Shown: positions 49,858 to 59,266 of the stretch, piece by piece
Layout: the number at the start of each line of letters is the position of its first letter
How positions within the stretch are numbered: position 1 is the first letter of the stretch
Source of the DNA: Bacillota bacterium
GTDB taxonomy: Bacteria > Bacillota > Clostridia > Lachnospirales > Lachnospiraceae
Length of the DNA: 64,000 nucleotides
Direction of reading: 5' to 3'
NCBI GenBank assembly: GCA_023407575.1
Contig: JAEYLX010000051.1
Location: 85,919 to 149,918 of the forward strand
The notes under the pieces: model-generated
What the model was told of the DNA's origin: nothing
The model's input: only the letters and a program-made list of their open reading frames with translations
The model's database searches: none
Made by a program: the position numbers and the translations under genes

Positions 49858-51623
49858 ATGCGATTAAGGATGATGAATATCTCCAATCCGTCAGTAAAAA
49901 GACTACCTTAATACGATTATTTCGTTATATGCTCGCTTATAGAGCACCTATTATTGGTGTAATTGTAATTATGCTGGCGACAGTTACTATATCAATTGTG
50001 AACCCCTTAATTATTCGAAGGGCAATTGACGTTTATATTGCGGCAAAGGATTTAAAAGGCCTGTTTATTCTGGGTGCCTTTGCCCTAAGCTTAAATATTA
50101 TTTTTATTCTATTAGTAAAGCTTCGTATGTTTTTAATGGCTAGAATATCGAACAATGTACTACTTACGATCCGACAGGAACTGTACACTCATATACAGAA
50201 ATTAAGCTTTAGCTTTTTTGACAGTCGCCCTACCGGAAAGATTCTTGCCCGTATTATTGGAGATGTTAACTCCCTAAAGGATGTTCTCTCCAACAGTGTT
50301 ACAACCTTAATACCTGATTTTATAACTATTTGTGCTGTAGTAACTATTATGATGGTGATTAATTGGCGTCTTGCTTTAGCATCATTAGTCTCTCTGCCAT
50401 TAATGATGTTTGGTCTATGGTACATTCAGACTCGTTCTCATAAGAGATGGCAGCTTCATCGTAAGAAAAGCTCTAATTTAAATGCTTTTATTCATGAGGA
50501 TTTATCAGGTATGAGAATTATACAGAGCTTTACAGCAGAAGAAGAAACTGCCGAAAGCTTTGATGGTTACTTAAAAGAACATCGTGACTCCTTTGTAAAA
50601 GCAATTATTCTTAATGATGCCTTTGGTTCCGTCATTGATATTAGTTGGGGTATTGGTTCCTTGTCCATGTATTTTGTTGCTGTTAGCCTATTAGGAATAG
50701 ACGCTGGCAGTGTAGGAACTCTAATGGCGTTTGCCATGTATATTAATATGTTCTGGCATCCCATTATGAATTTAAGTAACTTCTATAATCAGTTAATTAC
50801 TAATATAACAGGTGCAGAGCGTATCTTTGATATTATGGATACCCAGCCAGAGATTTCAGACTCAACCGAAGTAATAGAACTACCAGAAGTTACAGGTGGT
50901 GTGGAATTTCGTAACGTATCCTTTGCTTATGATGAAGATACCAATGTTCTTAATGAGGTAAGCTTTAAAATTAAACCTGGTGAAAGTATTGCGCTTGTTG
51001 GTCCAACCGGTGCTGGTAAAACCACCATTGTTAATCTAATTAGCCGTTTCTATGATGTTCAAAAAGGTGATATTCTTATTGATGGCTTCAGTGTTAGAGA
51101 TGTTTCCATCGAAAGTATAAGAAGACAGATGGGAATTATGACACAGGATAACTTCCTATTCTCCGGAACCATAGCAGAGAATATTCGCTACGGTAAGCTG
51201 GATGCTACTGACGAGGAGATTATCGCTGCTGCCAAAGCAGTAAACGCTCATGAATTCATTATGAAGATGGAAAAGGGTTATGAGACAGAATTAAAAGAAC
51301 GTGGTGCTGGCTTATCCATTGGTCAACGTCAATTACTTGCTTTTGCAAGAACCATGGTATCCATGCCAAAGATTTTAATTCTTGATGAAGCAACCTCCAG
51401 TATTGATACTCATACCGAACTTTTGGTTCAGCAGGGTATTGAGACACTTCTGAAAGGTAGAACCTCCTTTGTAATTGCTCATCGTTTATCAACAATTAGT
51501 AAAGCCGACAGAATCTTCGTCATAGATGAAGGACAGATTAAAGAAGAAGGCAGCAATGATGAACTGTTAAAGAAGAAAGGTCTGTACTACAACCTTTACA
51601 TGGCACAATTTAAGAATTTATAA
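49848..51623 (+). CDS. heterodimeric ABC multidrug exporter, subunit 2 (BmrD/YheH-like)
   Basis: 591 residues: six membrane helices, then ATPase with GPTGAGKTTIVN (Walker A) and ILILDEATSSID (Walker B with catalytic Glu). The signature is LSIGQRQ rather than LSGGQ. With subunit 1 (intact LSGGQ, Asp for Glu) this gives one working and one degenerate ATP site, as in BmrCD and other heterodimers. Likely exports drugs or amphiphiles. Its start overlaps subunit 1 and has an AGGAGAG site. Confidence 0.9.
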   Translation: MAVNAIKDDEYLQSVSKKTTLIRLFRYMLAYRAPIIGVIVIMLATVTISIVNPLIIRRAIDVYIAAKDLKGLFILGAFALSLNIIFILLVKLRMFLMARISNNVLLTIRQELYTHIQKLSFSFFDSRPTGKILARIIGDVNSLKDVLSNSVTTLIPDFITICAVVTIMMVINWRLALASLVSLPLMMFGLWYIQTRSHKRWQLHRKKSSNLNAFIHEDLSGMRIIQSFTAEEETAESFDGYLKEHRDSFVKAIILNDAFGSVIDISWGIGSLSMYFVAVSLLGIDAGSVGTLMAFAMYINMFWHPIMNLSNFYNQLITNITGAERIFDIMDTQPEISDSTEVIELPEVTGGVEFRNVSFAYDEDTNVLNEVSFKIKPGESIALVGPTGAGKTTIVNLISRFYDVQKGDILIDGFSVRDVSIESIRRQMGIMTQDNFLFSGTIAENIRYGKLDATDEEIIAAAKAVNAHEFIMKMEKGYETELKERGAGLSIGQRQLLAFARTMVSMPKILILDEATSSIDTHTELLVQQGIETLLKGRTSFVIAHRLSTISKADRIFVIDEGQIKEEGSNDELLKKKGLYYNLYMAQFKNL

Positions 51624-51656
51624 GATGTTATGTTATGGAAGATAAGCAGTAAATTT

Positions 51657-51693
51657 ATAAAGCAAAATCCGTCTTAGATGCATTTTGCTTTAT
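51657..51693 (+). terminator. possible terminator of the ABC exporter operon
   Basis: ATAAAGCAAAAT / ATTTTGCTTTAT, a 12-bp AT-rich stem with a 13-base loop, 33 bases after the stop. The T-run is poor. Confidence 0.45.
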
Positions 51694-51754
51694 CTACAAG
51701 TAAATACTATAAAACAAGTTGAAACATTTTATTTCACTTGGTCATGATATGAGG

Positions 51755-51792
51755 ACAGAGAATCACTTTATGGTAATAAAGTGATTCTCTGT
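51755..51792. terminator. 16-bp inverted repeat between convergent operons
   Basis: ACAGAGAATCACTTTA with loop TGGTAA and a perfect right arm ending six bases before the DUF3021 stop. Probably a two-way terminator, although neither side has a strong T-run. Confidence 0.6.
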
Positions 51793-51797
51793 CTTTC

Positions 51798-52244
51798 TCA
51801 ATTACTTTCTTCTGTTTCATTTTCTTCTTCATGAAATCTGCTTAGCTGTAGATTCATTGCTTTTGCTTCCATCTCACCTTTAATATAATTTGTAATATAA
51901 ACAATTACATATACCAGTAAGATTAAGACAAACATAAGTATTAATTGTAATATGCTATTAAAATTAATCCAGTTAAAGACATATGCCATTATATAAACAA
52001 TAAGGTTAACATAGAAATAATTAATTATTGTTCGAAGCATCATGCTCTTTTTACTAACTTCTTTCATAGTGTAAAAAATAAGATTTCCAAGAGTTGATAG
52101 GGCTGTCATGATAAACATCTGCAATAATAATTTTGACATATAATTTACTTCAGGGTTAAAGATAGCGATAAATATTGCCGAACTAAATGCTATTCCTGTA
52201 AATATCATTACATAATTTGATAGTAGTTTTTTTATTATATTCAT
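51798..52244 (-). CDS. DUF3021 family membrane protein
   Basis: 148 residues from the ATG at 52244 (AGGAGGG site). Four membrane segments and a charged C-terminal tail, the usual DUF3021 layout. Such proteins lie next to LytTR regulators and are thought to inhibit or sense for them (the LytTR regulatory systems of streptococci). Here it follows the LytTR gene by 10 bases. Confidence 0.8.
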   Translation of the reverse strand: MNIIKKLLSNYVMIFTGIAFSSAIFIAIFNPEVNYMSKLLLQMFIMTALSTLGNLIFYTMKEVSKKSMMLRTIINYFYVNLIVYIMAYVFNWINFNSILQLILMFVLILLVYVIVYITNYIKGEMEAKAMNLQLSRFHEEENETEESN

Positions 52245-52254
52245 ATCTGCCCTC

Positions 52255-52692
52255 CTACAACCCAAGCTTTTTCTTTAATTCGGGAACATATTGTCTTGAA
52301 ATAACTACCTTTTCCCCATTAAAAAGTAATGCCTCAAACCGTCCTGAATAAGCAGGACTGATGCTTTTTATCTTTGCCATATTTAATATAATTGATTTTG
52401 AGGCTCTAAAGAAATTAGTACGGTTATAATCTTCTTCAATCTCATAAAGTTTAAGCTTTGTTTCATAGACACTTTGCTTACAATATAGAAATACTTTATT
52501 ATCAATTCCTTCAAAGTAATAAACATTAGCAGGATCTATCATTGTTATATTCCCATCTTTCATTCCAGCTAATTTTTTTTGATCTAGCTTAAGCTGTGAA
52601 ACCATTCTTAAAATGTTGTCATCGATTTTATTACATCGAATTATAATCTGCTCTTCCTCACCTTGATTAATTTCTTCAATTACAATCTTCAT
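52255..52692 (-). CDS. LytTR family DNA-binding regulator
   Basis: 145 residues with no receiver domain. The LytTR fold covers about residues 45-143: VYYFEGIDNKVFLYCKQSVYE, FFRASKSIILNMAKIKSI and GEKVVISRQYVPELKKKL. Binds paired direct repeats; a candidate pair is at 54644-54671 in front of this operon. Start follows AGGAGC. Confidence 0.9.
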   Translation of the reverse strand: MKIVIEEINQGEEEQIIIRCNKIDDNILRMVSQLKLDQKKLAGMKDGNITMIDPANVYYFEGIDNKVFLYCKQSVYETKLKLYEIEEDYNRTNFFRASKSIILNMAKIKSISPAYSGRFEALLFNGEKVVISRQYVPELKKKLGL

Positions 52693-52700
52693 TGCAGCTC

Positions 52701-53612
52701 CTATCTACTCATAACATTCCTTTTTCTTTGAATCAGTGCTGATATAAGTATAAAAACGATACCACTCATGACCAGAATTAACGTTTTAATTTCATTAGAA
52801 ACCATAGTCTGGTCATAGCGAATTGTCATGCCCATATATTCTTTATATCCATTCGTAAACTCGTCAGGGCATCCAATGAATGCATTACTGATAATGTTCT
52901 GTGTCATAATATCCCGTAAAAAGGAACATCCATAAAACATTGGCGTCATCTTTAGTAACATTTGAACCTTTTCTGGTAACATTCCAATTGGAAGGTAAAT
53001 ACCCGCAAGAAATCCTACCAGAGTTCCTATAATTGTACTAAGTCCAGAAAATGCACTTAAAGAATGTACAAAATTAGCTATTAAAAATACTAAGCTTGCA
53101 GAAGAAAATACATTAAGAATAAGATAAAGCAATACTCTTATCATTTCACCAAAGGAGAACAAAGCTCCACCTAAGTTAACAATATAGATTTCACCTACAA
53201 TAACTGTTAAGGTACACATTATTATCCCCATTATGATTGCAGCACATATATATCCCATTACAAAGATACCTCTGTTAACTGGAGATACATAAAAGCTGGA
53301 TAATCTTTTTTCAGCCTCATCTTCAATCATAATACCAACCATTGCTAAGGTGATGGTAATAGAGTTTACCACCACTAACCCTGCAAGCGTCCACAGAATA
53401 ACTAACTGCTTTGCATTTTCTTTATCAAGTACTTCATTTCTCTCTCCACCAAATTCACTTAACATATCAACTAAGTTATTGGCATTCATATCTCCTAGGA
53501 ACAATAACATAAGTCCAATAATAATAATCATGGATAATAAGGAAAAAAAGATATTTGCTCTATTTCTGGTATAGACCAAAATATTTCTATGAATCAATCT
53601 AAGTAATAGCAT
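52701..53612 (-). CDS. ABC-2 type transporter permease
   Basis: 303 residues from the ATG at 53612 (GGGAG 5 bases upstream; a GTG four codons earlier lacks a site). Six membrane helices with a large loop after the first. The stretch IEDEAEKRLSSFYVSPVNRG is the conserved ABC-2 permease mark. Partner of the ATPase upstream; substrate unknown. Confidence 0.87.
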   Translation of the reverse strand: MLLLRLIHRNILVYTRNRANIFFSLLSMIIIIGLMLLFLGDMNANNLVDMLSEFGGERNEVLDKENAKQLVILWTLAGLVVVNSITITLAMVGIMIEDEAEKRLSSFYVSPVNRGIFVMGYICAAIIMGIIMCTLTVIVGEIYIVNLGGALFSFGEMIRVLLYLILNVFSSASLVFLIANFVHSLSAFSGLSTIIGTLVGFLAGIYLPIGMLPEKVQMLLKMTPMFYGCSFLRDIMTQNIISNAFIGCPDEFTNGYKEYMGMTIRYDQTMVSNEIKTLILVMSGIVFILISALIQRKRNVMSR

Positions 53613-53651
53613 ATATTCTCCCACTGTCTTTCAAGTCAGACCCTTTCCTGT

Positions 53652-54560
53652 TTATAAATGCTTTCCGGTTATATTTAAAAATACATCGTCCATGCTTCCT
53701 TGTATCACCTCGAAAGATTTTAGGTAGTTCTGTGTTTCATTTAGTATCTGAAGTCCATATAAGGTATTGGGAATTATAACCTCTATGTGATTACTGTGTT
53801 CTTTATAGGATAGCTCCCTTAACTGTAAATACTTTATTATTTCTTCTGTTTGATCTGTATTTAATCTTAAACTATCATGGGTGTATTGCTCCTTTAACAT
53901 GGTAGGGGTTCCATCCGCCACCAATTTTCCTGCATCCATAATGGAGATATAATTTGCTCTGGCTGCCTCTTCCATATAATGAGTCGTTAGAAAGATTGTC
54001 ATTTGTTTTTCTTTTCTAAGCGCTTCTAAGCATTGCCATACATTTTGTCTGCTCTGAGGATCAAGACCTGTGGTCGGTTCGTCTAAGAACAAAATCTCTG
54101 GTTGATTCATAAGTGACTTTGCTATTTCGCAACGTCTTTTTTGACCACCTGATAATTTCCTGAATTGTCGATTTAATGTTTCACCAATATCCAGAATCTC
54201 AATTACCCACTTTAAATTCTTTTGTAGCTCCCTGCTGTTATTTTGATAAAGAGCAGCCCTAGTTATCAGATTCTCCTTTACAGTTAAGTGACTATCCAAT
54301 GTATTATCTTGAAAAACGACTCCAATCTTTTTTCTTATTTCACGATCACTAACTCCTAACTTATGTCCACATACATGTACTTCACCTTCTTCACTTTTTA
54401 GTAAAGTACATAAAATGTTTATTGTGGTGGATTTACCTGCTCCGTTCACACCTAAAAACCCATACAGTTCACCTTTTTTCACTCGAAAGCTAATGTCATC
54501 CACTGCTTTAATTTCTTTGAAATATTTTTTTAAATGACCTACCTTAATAATATCTTCCAA
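53652..54560 (-). CDS. ABC transporter ATP-binding protein
   Basis: 302 residues from a TTG at 54560, with AAGGTGG 9 bases upstream; a GTG three codons earlier sits on that site. Walker A GVNGAGKST, signature LSGGQKRRCEIAKSL, Walker B ILFLDEPTTGLD. DrrA/CcmA-type exporter ATPase with a C-terminal extension (about 215-302). First of the ATPase-permease-LytTR-DUF3021 operon. Confidence 0.9.
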   Translation of the reverse strand: MEDIIKVGHLKKYFKEIKAVDDISFRVKKGELYGFLGVNGAGKSTTINILCTLLKSEEGEVHVCGHKLGVSDREIRKKIGVVFQDNTLDSHLTVKENLITRAALYQNNSRELQKNLKWVIEILDIGETLNRQFRKLSGGQKRRCEIAKSLMNQPEILFLDEPTTGLDPQSRQNVWQCLEALRKEKQMTIFLTTHYMEEAARANYISIMDAGKLVADGTPTMLKEQYTHDSLRLNTDQTEEIIKYLQLRELSYKEHSNHIEVIIPNTLYGLQILNETQNYLKSFEVIQGSMDDVFLNITGKHL

Positions 54561-54601
54561 AGTTATCACCCACCTTACTTATTTCCCTTTTAATATGACT
54601 T

Positions 54602-54630
54602 ATTGTAAATTCTTCCTTAAATGATTGCAA
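54602..54630 (-). promoter_or_regulatory. promoter of the ABC-LytTR operon
   Basis: On the minus strand TTGCAA (54630-54625), 17 bases, TACAAT (54607-54602), about 40 bases before the ATPase start. Confidence 0.55.
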
Positions 54631-54643
54631 CAGCTCTTTAAGC

Positions 54644-54671
54644 AAGTTACCAATAATCTTGGTAAGTTACC
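54644..54671. promoter_or_regulatory. candidate LytTR direct repeats
   Basis: AAGTTACC occurs at 54644-54651 and again at 54664-54671, 20 bases apart start to start with 12 bases between, the usual spacing of LytTR sites. They lie 13 bases upstream of the -35. An inverted repeat TTACCAA-TAATC-TTGGTAA overlaps them. Confidence 0.5.
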
Positions 54672-54690
54672 TATATCGTATAGTAAAATG

Positions 54691-54733
54691 AAAAAAGTCC
54701 TATTGGTTACGTCGTTGCCAATAAGACCTTTTT
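54691..54733 (-). terminator. terminator of the two-component operon
   Basis: GGTCTTATTGG / CCAATAGGACTTTTTT on the minus strand with an 11-base loop; one mismatch and one bulge. It lies 57 bases past the kinase stop. Confidence 0.75.
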
Positions 54734-54789
54734 GTCATTAATTTCGTTTTATTTTGTACAATTCTTTATGGTACTTCCTAACATGTACA

Positions 54790-56223
54790 TTAATTCATTA
54801 CCCTTCTCCTTGGTAAAGTTATAATAAAGCTCGTACCCTTTTTAAATTGGGATCGCACTTTTATCTTTCCCGTATGAGCTAAGATAATTAGTTTAGCCAG
54901 TGATAAGCCTAACCCGTGACCACTTATATTCTGATTTCTAACATAATCCGAACGATAAAAACGATCAAAGATGTGATCAATATCCTTTTGTGTCATTCCA
55001 ATGCCGCTATCCTGAATGGTTATTACACAATCACCATTTATTTTCTCACACTGAATTGTAATTTCATCACCCTCATGAGTGTATTTTATAGCATTTTCTA
55101 TAAATATTCGAATTGCTTGTTTCAAAGACTGCTTATCTCCGTATACAATTACGTCCTCAAGTATGGGTGATAAAATAATCCGATTATCTGCTACCAATCG
55201 TGTTTCCTTTATCATATCTTCAACAACTTTTCGCATATTAAAGCGTTTTTTAGTAAGCTTCAAGGTTTTCTTATCATGTCTTGAGAGAAATAACAACTTT
55301 TCTACAAGATCCTGCATGGATCTGGCTTCATTTTGAATAGCATCTATGGATTCGTGAAGAACCTCTTCATTTGTTGTACCCCAGCGATTTAATAAGTTTG
55401 AATATCCCTGAATTACTGCAATTGGTGTTCTTAATTCATGTGATGCATCGGAAACAAATTGTTTTTGACTCTCATAAGAAGCCTCAATTCGATCCAGCAT
55501 CGCATTAATGACACTGGCCAAATCTTTAAGTTCATTTTTCGTTCCCTCAACATTTAATCTCTCACTATGCAGATTATTTACCGTAAGCCTGTTTGCAGTA
55601 GCTGACATTATCCGAACCGGCTCAAATAGTTTCATATCGCTTTTTCTGCCCTTACGAATGATTAAAAAGACGATAACCAAATATAGAATAACTATTTTCC
55701 AAGCCAATGAAAAAAACTGTTGATAACTCTTTGTAAGATCATATTGAAAATTAACCAAATACAAATTCCCATCGTTGATTAATTCTTTTGTACTGTTAAT
55801 AACCAGAATATGATTCTGACTTTCCCTGTTAAAATGGATACCAAAAATAAAGTCATTATTCGATTGTGGTTTATAATCCAGGTCGCTATATAAGTCCTCT
55901 CCTGTATCTTCCCTAACAATCTGCATCGTTAATCCCTGGGAAGCAAAGGGATTGTATCCTTCTTCTAATTCTTTTTGCTCATAGCTTTTCACGATGTCCT
56001 CAGCCATCTGATCATAATTTGTTTTCTCGGAGTATATGAAAAGTAGGAAAAACCCAGCCATCAATAGAACTCCATGTGTTAGTAATAACCGCAAATATGA
56101 TATTGATATCCGAAAAGCGATAGACAATCTAAAATTACTTAGCCATTCCTCTTTTTTTCTACGTATCGGAAGAATAATCTTTCGCAAGATATTTCTAATT
56201 ACTTCTAAAATTTTTTTTTGCAT
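54790..56223 (-). CDS. membrane sensor histidine kinase
   Basis: 477 residues. Two membrane helices (about 45-68 and 172-190) frame an outside sensor of about 100 residues. HAMP follows near 200-250, then H box SDASHELRTPIAVIQGY (about 262), N box IRIFIENAIKYTHEG, G1 QDSGIGM and G2 GHGLGLSLAKLI. A basic 40-residue start precedes the first helix. Partner of the response regulator 8 bases upstream. Confidence 0.93.
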   Translation of the reverse strand: MQKKILEVIRNILRKIILPIRRKKEEWLSNFRLSIAFRISISYLRLLLTHGVLLMAGFFLLFIYSEKTNYDQMAEDIVKSYEQKELEEGYNPFASQGLTMQIVREDTGEDLYSDLDYKPQSNNDFIFGIHFNRESQNHILVINSTKELINDGNLYLVNFQYDLTKSYQQFFSLAWKIVILYLVIVFLIIRKGRKSDMKLFEPVRIMSATANRLTVNNLHSERLNVEGTKNELKDLASVINAMLDRIEASYESQKQFVSDASHELRTPIAVIQGYSNLLNRWGTTNEEVLHESIDAIQNEARSMQDLVEKLLFLSRHDKKTLKLTKKRFNMRKVVEDMIKETRLVADNRIILSPILEDVIVYGDKQSLKQAIRIFIENAIKYTHEGDEITIQCEKINGDCVITIQDSGIGMTQKDIDHIFDRFYRSDYVRNQNISGHGLGLSLAKLIILAHTGKIKVRSQFKKGTSFIITLPRRRVMN

Positions 56224-56231
56224 AATTTGTA

Positions 56232-56909
56232 CTAATCCTTTATGATGTAACCAACACCTCTCACAGTTGATATCATGTGTACCCCATATTTTTCATCTAT
56301 TTTCTGTCTTAAATATCGAATATAAACATCCACAACATTGGTATCGCCAAAATACTCGTAATCCCAAACATTATTTAATAGCTGTTCTCTGGTTAATGCG
56401 ATATTCTTGTTTCTAATAAGATATTCTAAAAGTTCATATTCCTTTTTTGTCAAAGAGAGTTCATCTTCCTGATAAAAAGCACTATGGCTTCCTAAATTTA
56501 AAGTTATCTGACCAAATTTAAGAACATCACCTTTTAGCTCATTATTATGTTTCTTACGATTAAGAGCAACTCTAATTCTTGCTAGTAATTCTTCAATTGC
56601 AAAGGGTTTTGTCATGTAATCATCCGCTCCGGTATCAAGTCCGGCAACCTTATCGGTCACATCATCCTTTGCGGTGAGCATAATAATTGGAACCTGTGAC
56701 TCCAGCCTAATTCTTCTACATACCTCAATACCACTAAGTCCTGGTAGCATAATATCCAATATAACTAAATCCACATTTTCTTTCAATGCCTTCTCTAAAC
56801 CTGTTCTACCATCCATTGCAATAATGACTTCATAACCTTCATGCTTTAATTCAAGTTCTAAAAAACGTGCAATTTTACCCTCATCTTCAACAATTAATAC
56901 TTTTGGCAT
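56232..56909 (-). CDS. OmpR-family response regulator
   Basis: 225 residues. Receiver: VEDEGKIARFL with acidic pocket, VILDIMLPGLSG with the phosphorylated Asp (about residue 51), LTAKDD and KPFAIEELLARI. Winged-helix effector at about 130-225, with VDVYIRYLRQKIDEKYG and ISTVRGVGYII. Co-transcribed with the kinase. Start has GAGGAGG upstream. Confidence 0.95.
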   Translation of the reverse strand: MPKVLIVEDEGKIARFLELELKHEGYEVIIAMDGRTGLEKALKENVDLVILDIMLPGLSGIEVCRRIRLESQVPIIMLTAKDDVTDKVAGLDTGADDYMTKPFAIEELLARIRVALNRKKHNNELKGDVLKFGQITLNLGSHSAFYQEDELSLTKKEYELLEYLIRNKNIALTREQLLNNVWDYEYFGDTNVVDVYIRYLRQKIDEKYGVHMISTVRGVGYIIKD

Positions 56910-57072
56910 TCCCTAATCCTCCTCACCAGATTCTTTCTCTAGTCTTATTTTATCGATAAGTTGTGTATTTTACAATATCTCTAAATTAAAATTCCATTAG
57001 AAAGAATTTATTTACAAAAATCTCTTAAAAAAGCTGACACCTTCAAGCATATGTTTATCATATGCTGCAAAA

Positions 57073-57115
57073 GGAGCCTTATGATATAGTTTAATTCACT
57101 ATACCACAAAACTCC
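57073..57115 (-). terminator. terminator of transketolase
   Basis: On the minus strand GGAG-TTTTGTGGTATAGT pairs with ACTATATCATAAGG-CTCC (several G-U pairs) round a 7-base loop, then TTTT. A second hairpin AGCATATG/CATATGCT lies just beyond, at about 57042-57063. Confidence 0.75.
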
Positions 57116-57200
57116 TCTTTCTTATTATCTAAGATTATTCAATTATTGTATTACGAGCTTAACGAAGCATAATCTCTAATAAGTAGATTATTGTACCAAA

Positions 57201-59183
57201 TTAGAGTACACTCTTAACTGCTTTAACTACATTTTCTGTGGTAAAACCAAATTTCTTAAATAGAACACTAGCTGGTGCAGAAGCACCAAATCCCTTCATT
57301 GTTACTGTCGTTCCATCCAGACCAACATATTTGCCCCAACCAAAATCAGTTGCTGCCTCTACTGCAACTCTAGCTCTAACACTCTTTGGTAATACGGTTT
57401 CTTTATATTCTTTTGATTGTGCTTCAAATAAATCAAGTGATGGCATACTAACTACGCTTACATCCACACCTTCTTTTTCAAGTTCAGCCTGTGCATTAAC
57501 ACCTAATTCAACCTCAGAACCACTTGCCATAATAATGGCATCTGGAACCGCTTTTTTGGAAGGAGATACTACATATCCACCTTTTAACGCTTCCTTAGAA
57601 GACCCTGCAAGCTGAGGAAGATTTTGACGTGTTAATACAAGTGCTGTAGGTGTCGTAGTTGAAGTAACTGCATAATACCAGCCAGCTGCACATTCTGTTG
57701 CATCAGCAGGTCTAAATACCGTAAAATTAGGCATTGCTCTTAACATAGCAAGTTGCTCAATTGGTTCATGTGTAGGACCATCTTCACCAACACCAATACT
57801 ATCATGTGTTAGTACATAGGTTAATGGTAATCCCATAAGTGAAGATAATCTTGCCATCGGCTTTACATAATCACTAAACACGAAGAAGGTAGATACATAA
57901 GCACGAAGTCCGCCATGTAATGCAAGTCCATTACCCATTGCTGCCATTGCTAATTCTCTAACTCCAAAATGAAGGTTACGTCCAGCATAATTATCCTTAG
58001 AGAAATCACCCATATCACTTAAATAAGTCTTAGTGGAGGGAGCTAAATCCGCAGCACCACCTATCATATTAGGAAGATAATTCTTTAATTTATTCATCAA
58101 GATACCAGATAGATTTCTGGTTGCTTCTGGCTTATCTGCATAAGCCCAGAATTCTTCGTTATCAATCAAATTCTTTGCTGCGTTTTCATCATGGTATTGC
58201 TCCCATAAGGTCTTCATTTCAGGGAATTCTACACTGTATTTTTCAAACAATGTATTCCATTCAGCTTCATCCTTTGCAGCTTCCTGTGCAATTGTTTTGA
58301 AATTCTCATATACTTCCTCTGGAACGTGGAAAGGCTCATGATTTAACCATTCCAATTTTTCTTTTAATGCTTTTACATTATCCACTCCGAGTGGCTCACC
58401 ATGTGCACTAGCCATTCCTTCTCTAGGGCTGCCATGTCCAATCTTTGTTTTTACTGTAATCATTGTCGGTCTGGTAGTATCTGCCTTAGCAGCAATAATT
58501 GCAGCACCTATTTCCTCTAAGTTATTTCCATCTTCAACGGTTAATGTTTGGAACCCATATGCCTGGAAGCGTTTTTCAACATCTTCTGTAAAGGCGATAT
58601 CCGTACTTCCTTCTATTGTAATTTTATTGCTATCATATAATACAATTAATTTACCAAGACCAAGTGTACCTGCAAGGGACATTGCTTCTGACGTAATACC
58701 TTCCATCATACAGCCATCGCCACCAAGTGCATAAGTATAATGATCTACAACGGGATAGCCTTCTTTATTAAACTTAGCTGCAAGATGAGCTTCACCCATA
58801 GCCATTCCTACTGCCATAGCCATACCTGCTCCAAGAGGACCAGTCGTTGCCTCAACACCAACAGTATGTCCATACTCTGGGTGTCCTGGAGTTAAAGAAT
58901 TTTCCTGACGAAAAGATGCCAAATCCTCAACTGTAAGACCATAACCAAATAAATGCAATAAAGAGTATAGAAGCATAGATCCATGACCACCGGATAAGAT
59001 AAAACGATCTCTATTACTCCACTTAGGATTTGCAGGGTTGTGCTTCATGTGTTTTGCCCATAACTCATATGCCATCGCTGCAGAACCAAGTGGTAAGCCT
59101 GGATGACCTGAATTTGCTTTTTGAACCCCATCTGCTGATAAAATTCTTATCGCATTTACTGACCTTGTATCAATGTTACTCAT
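57201..59183 (-). CDS. tkt: transketolase
   Basis: 660 residues, one full-length chain. NSGHPGLPLGSA, HGSMLLY, GDGCMMEG with the thiamine-PP aspartate, AAHGEPLG-like SAHGEPLG, FGVRELAMAAMGNG, and HDSIGVGEDGPTHEP. Moves two-carbon units in the pentose phosphate pathway. Follows the transaldolase gene after a short terminator, so both serve the non-oxidative pathway. A GGAGG site precedes the ATG. Confidence 0.97.
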   Translation of the reverse strand: MSNIDTRSVNAIRILSADGVQKANSGHPGLPLGSAAMAYELWAKHMKHNPANPKWSNRDRFILSGGHGSMLLYSLLHLFGYGLTVEDLASFRQENSLTPGHPEYGHTVGVEATTGPLGAGMAMAVGMAMGEAHLAAKFNKEGYPVVDHYTYALGGDGCMMEGITSEAMSLAGTLGLGKLIVLYDSNKITIEGSTDIAFTEDVEKRFQAYGFQTLTVEDGNNLEEIGAAIIAAKADTTRPTMITVKTKIGHGSPREGMASAHGEPLGVDNVKALKEKLEWLNHEPFHVPEEVYENFKTIAQEAAKDEAEWNTLFEKYSVEFPEMKTLWEQYHDENAAKNLIDNEEFWAYADKPEATRNLSGILMNKLKNYLPNMIGGAADLAPSTKTYLSDMGDFSKDNYAGRNLHFGVRELAMAAMGNGLALHGGLRAYVSTFFVFSDYVKPMARLSSLMGLPLTYVLTHDSIGVGEDGPTHEPIEQLAMLRAMPNFTVFRPADATECAAGWYYAVTSTTTPTALVLTRQNLPQLAGSSKEALKGGYVVSPSKKAVPDAIIMASGSEVELGVNAQAELEKEGVDVSVVSMPSLDLFEAQSKEYKETVLPKSVRARVAVEAATDFGWGKYVGLDGTTVTMKGFGASAPASVLFKKFGFTTENVVKAVKSVL

Positions 59184-59224
59184 TAAAATCCTCCATTCCG
59201 CCGCATTGCGGCTATATAATCATG

Positions 59225-59250
59225 GAAAAAGACACATAAGTGTCTTTTTC
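59225..59250 (-). terminator. hairpin between tal and tkt
   Basis: GAAAAAGACAC-ATAA-GTGTCTTTTTC, a perfect 11-bp stem ending in T5C, 16 bases past the tal stop. May act as a partial terminator between the two genes. A small GCCGC/GCGGC stem follows at about 59203. Confidence 0.8.
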
Positions 59251-59266
59251 TTAAACTTTTGAATTT

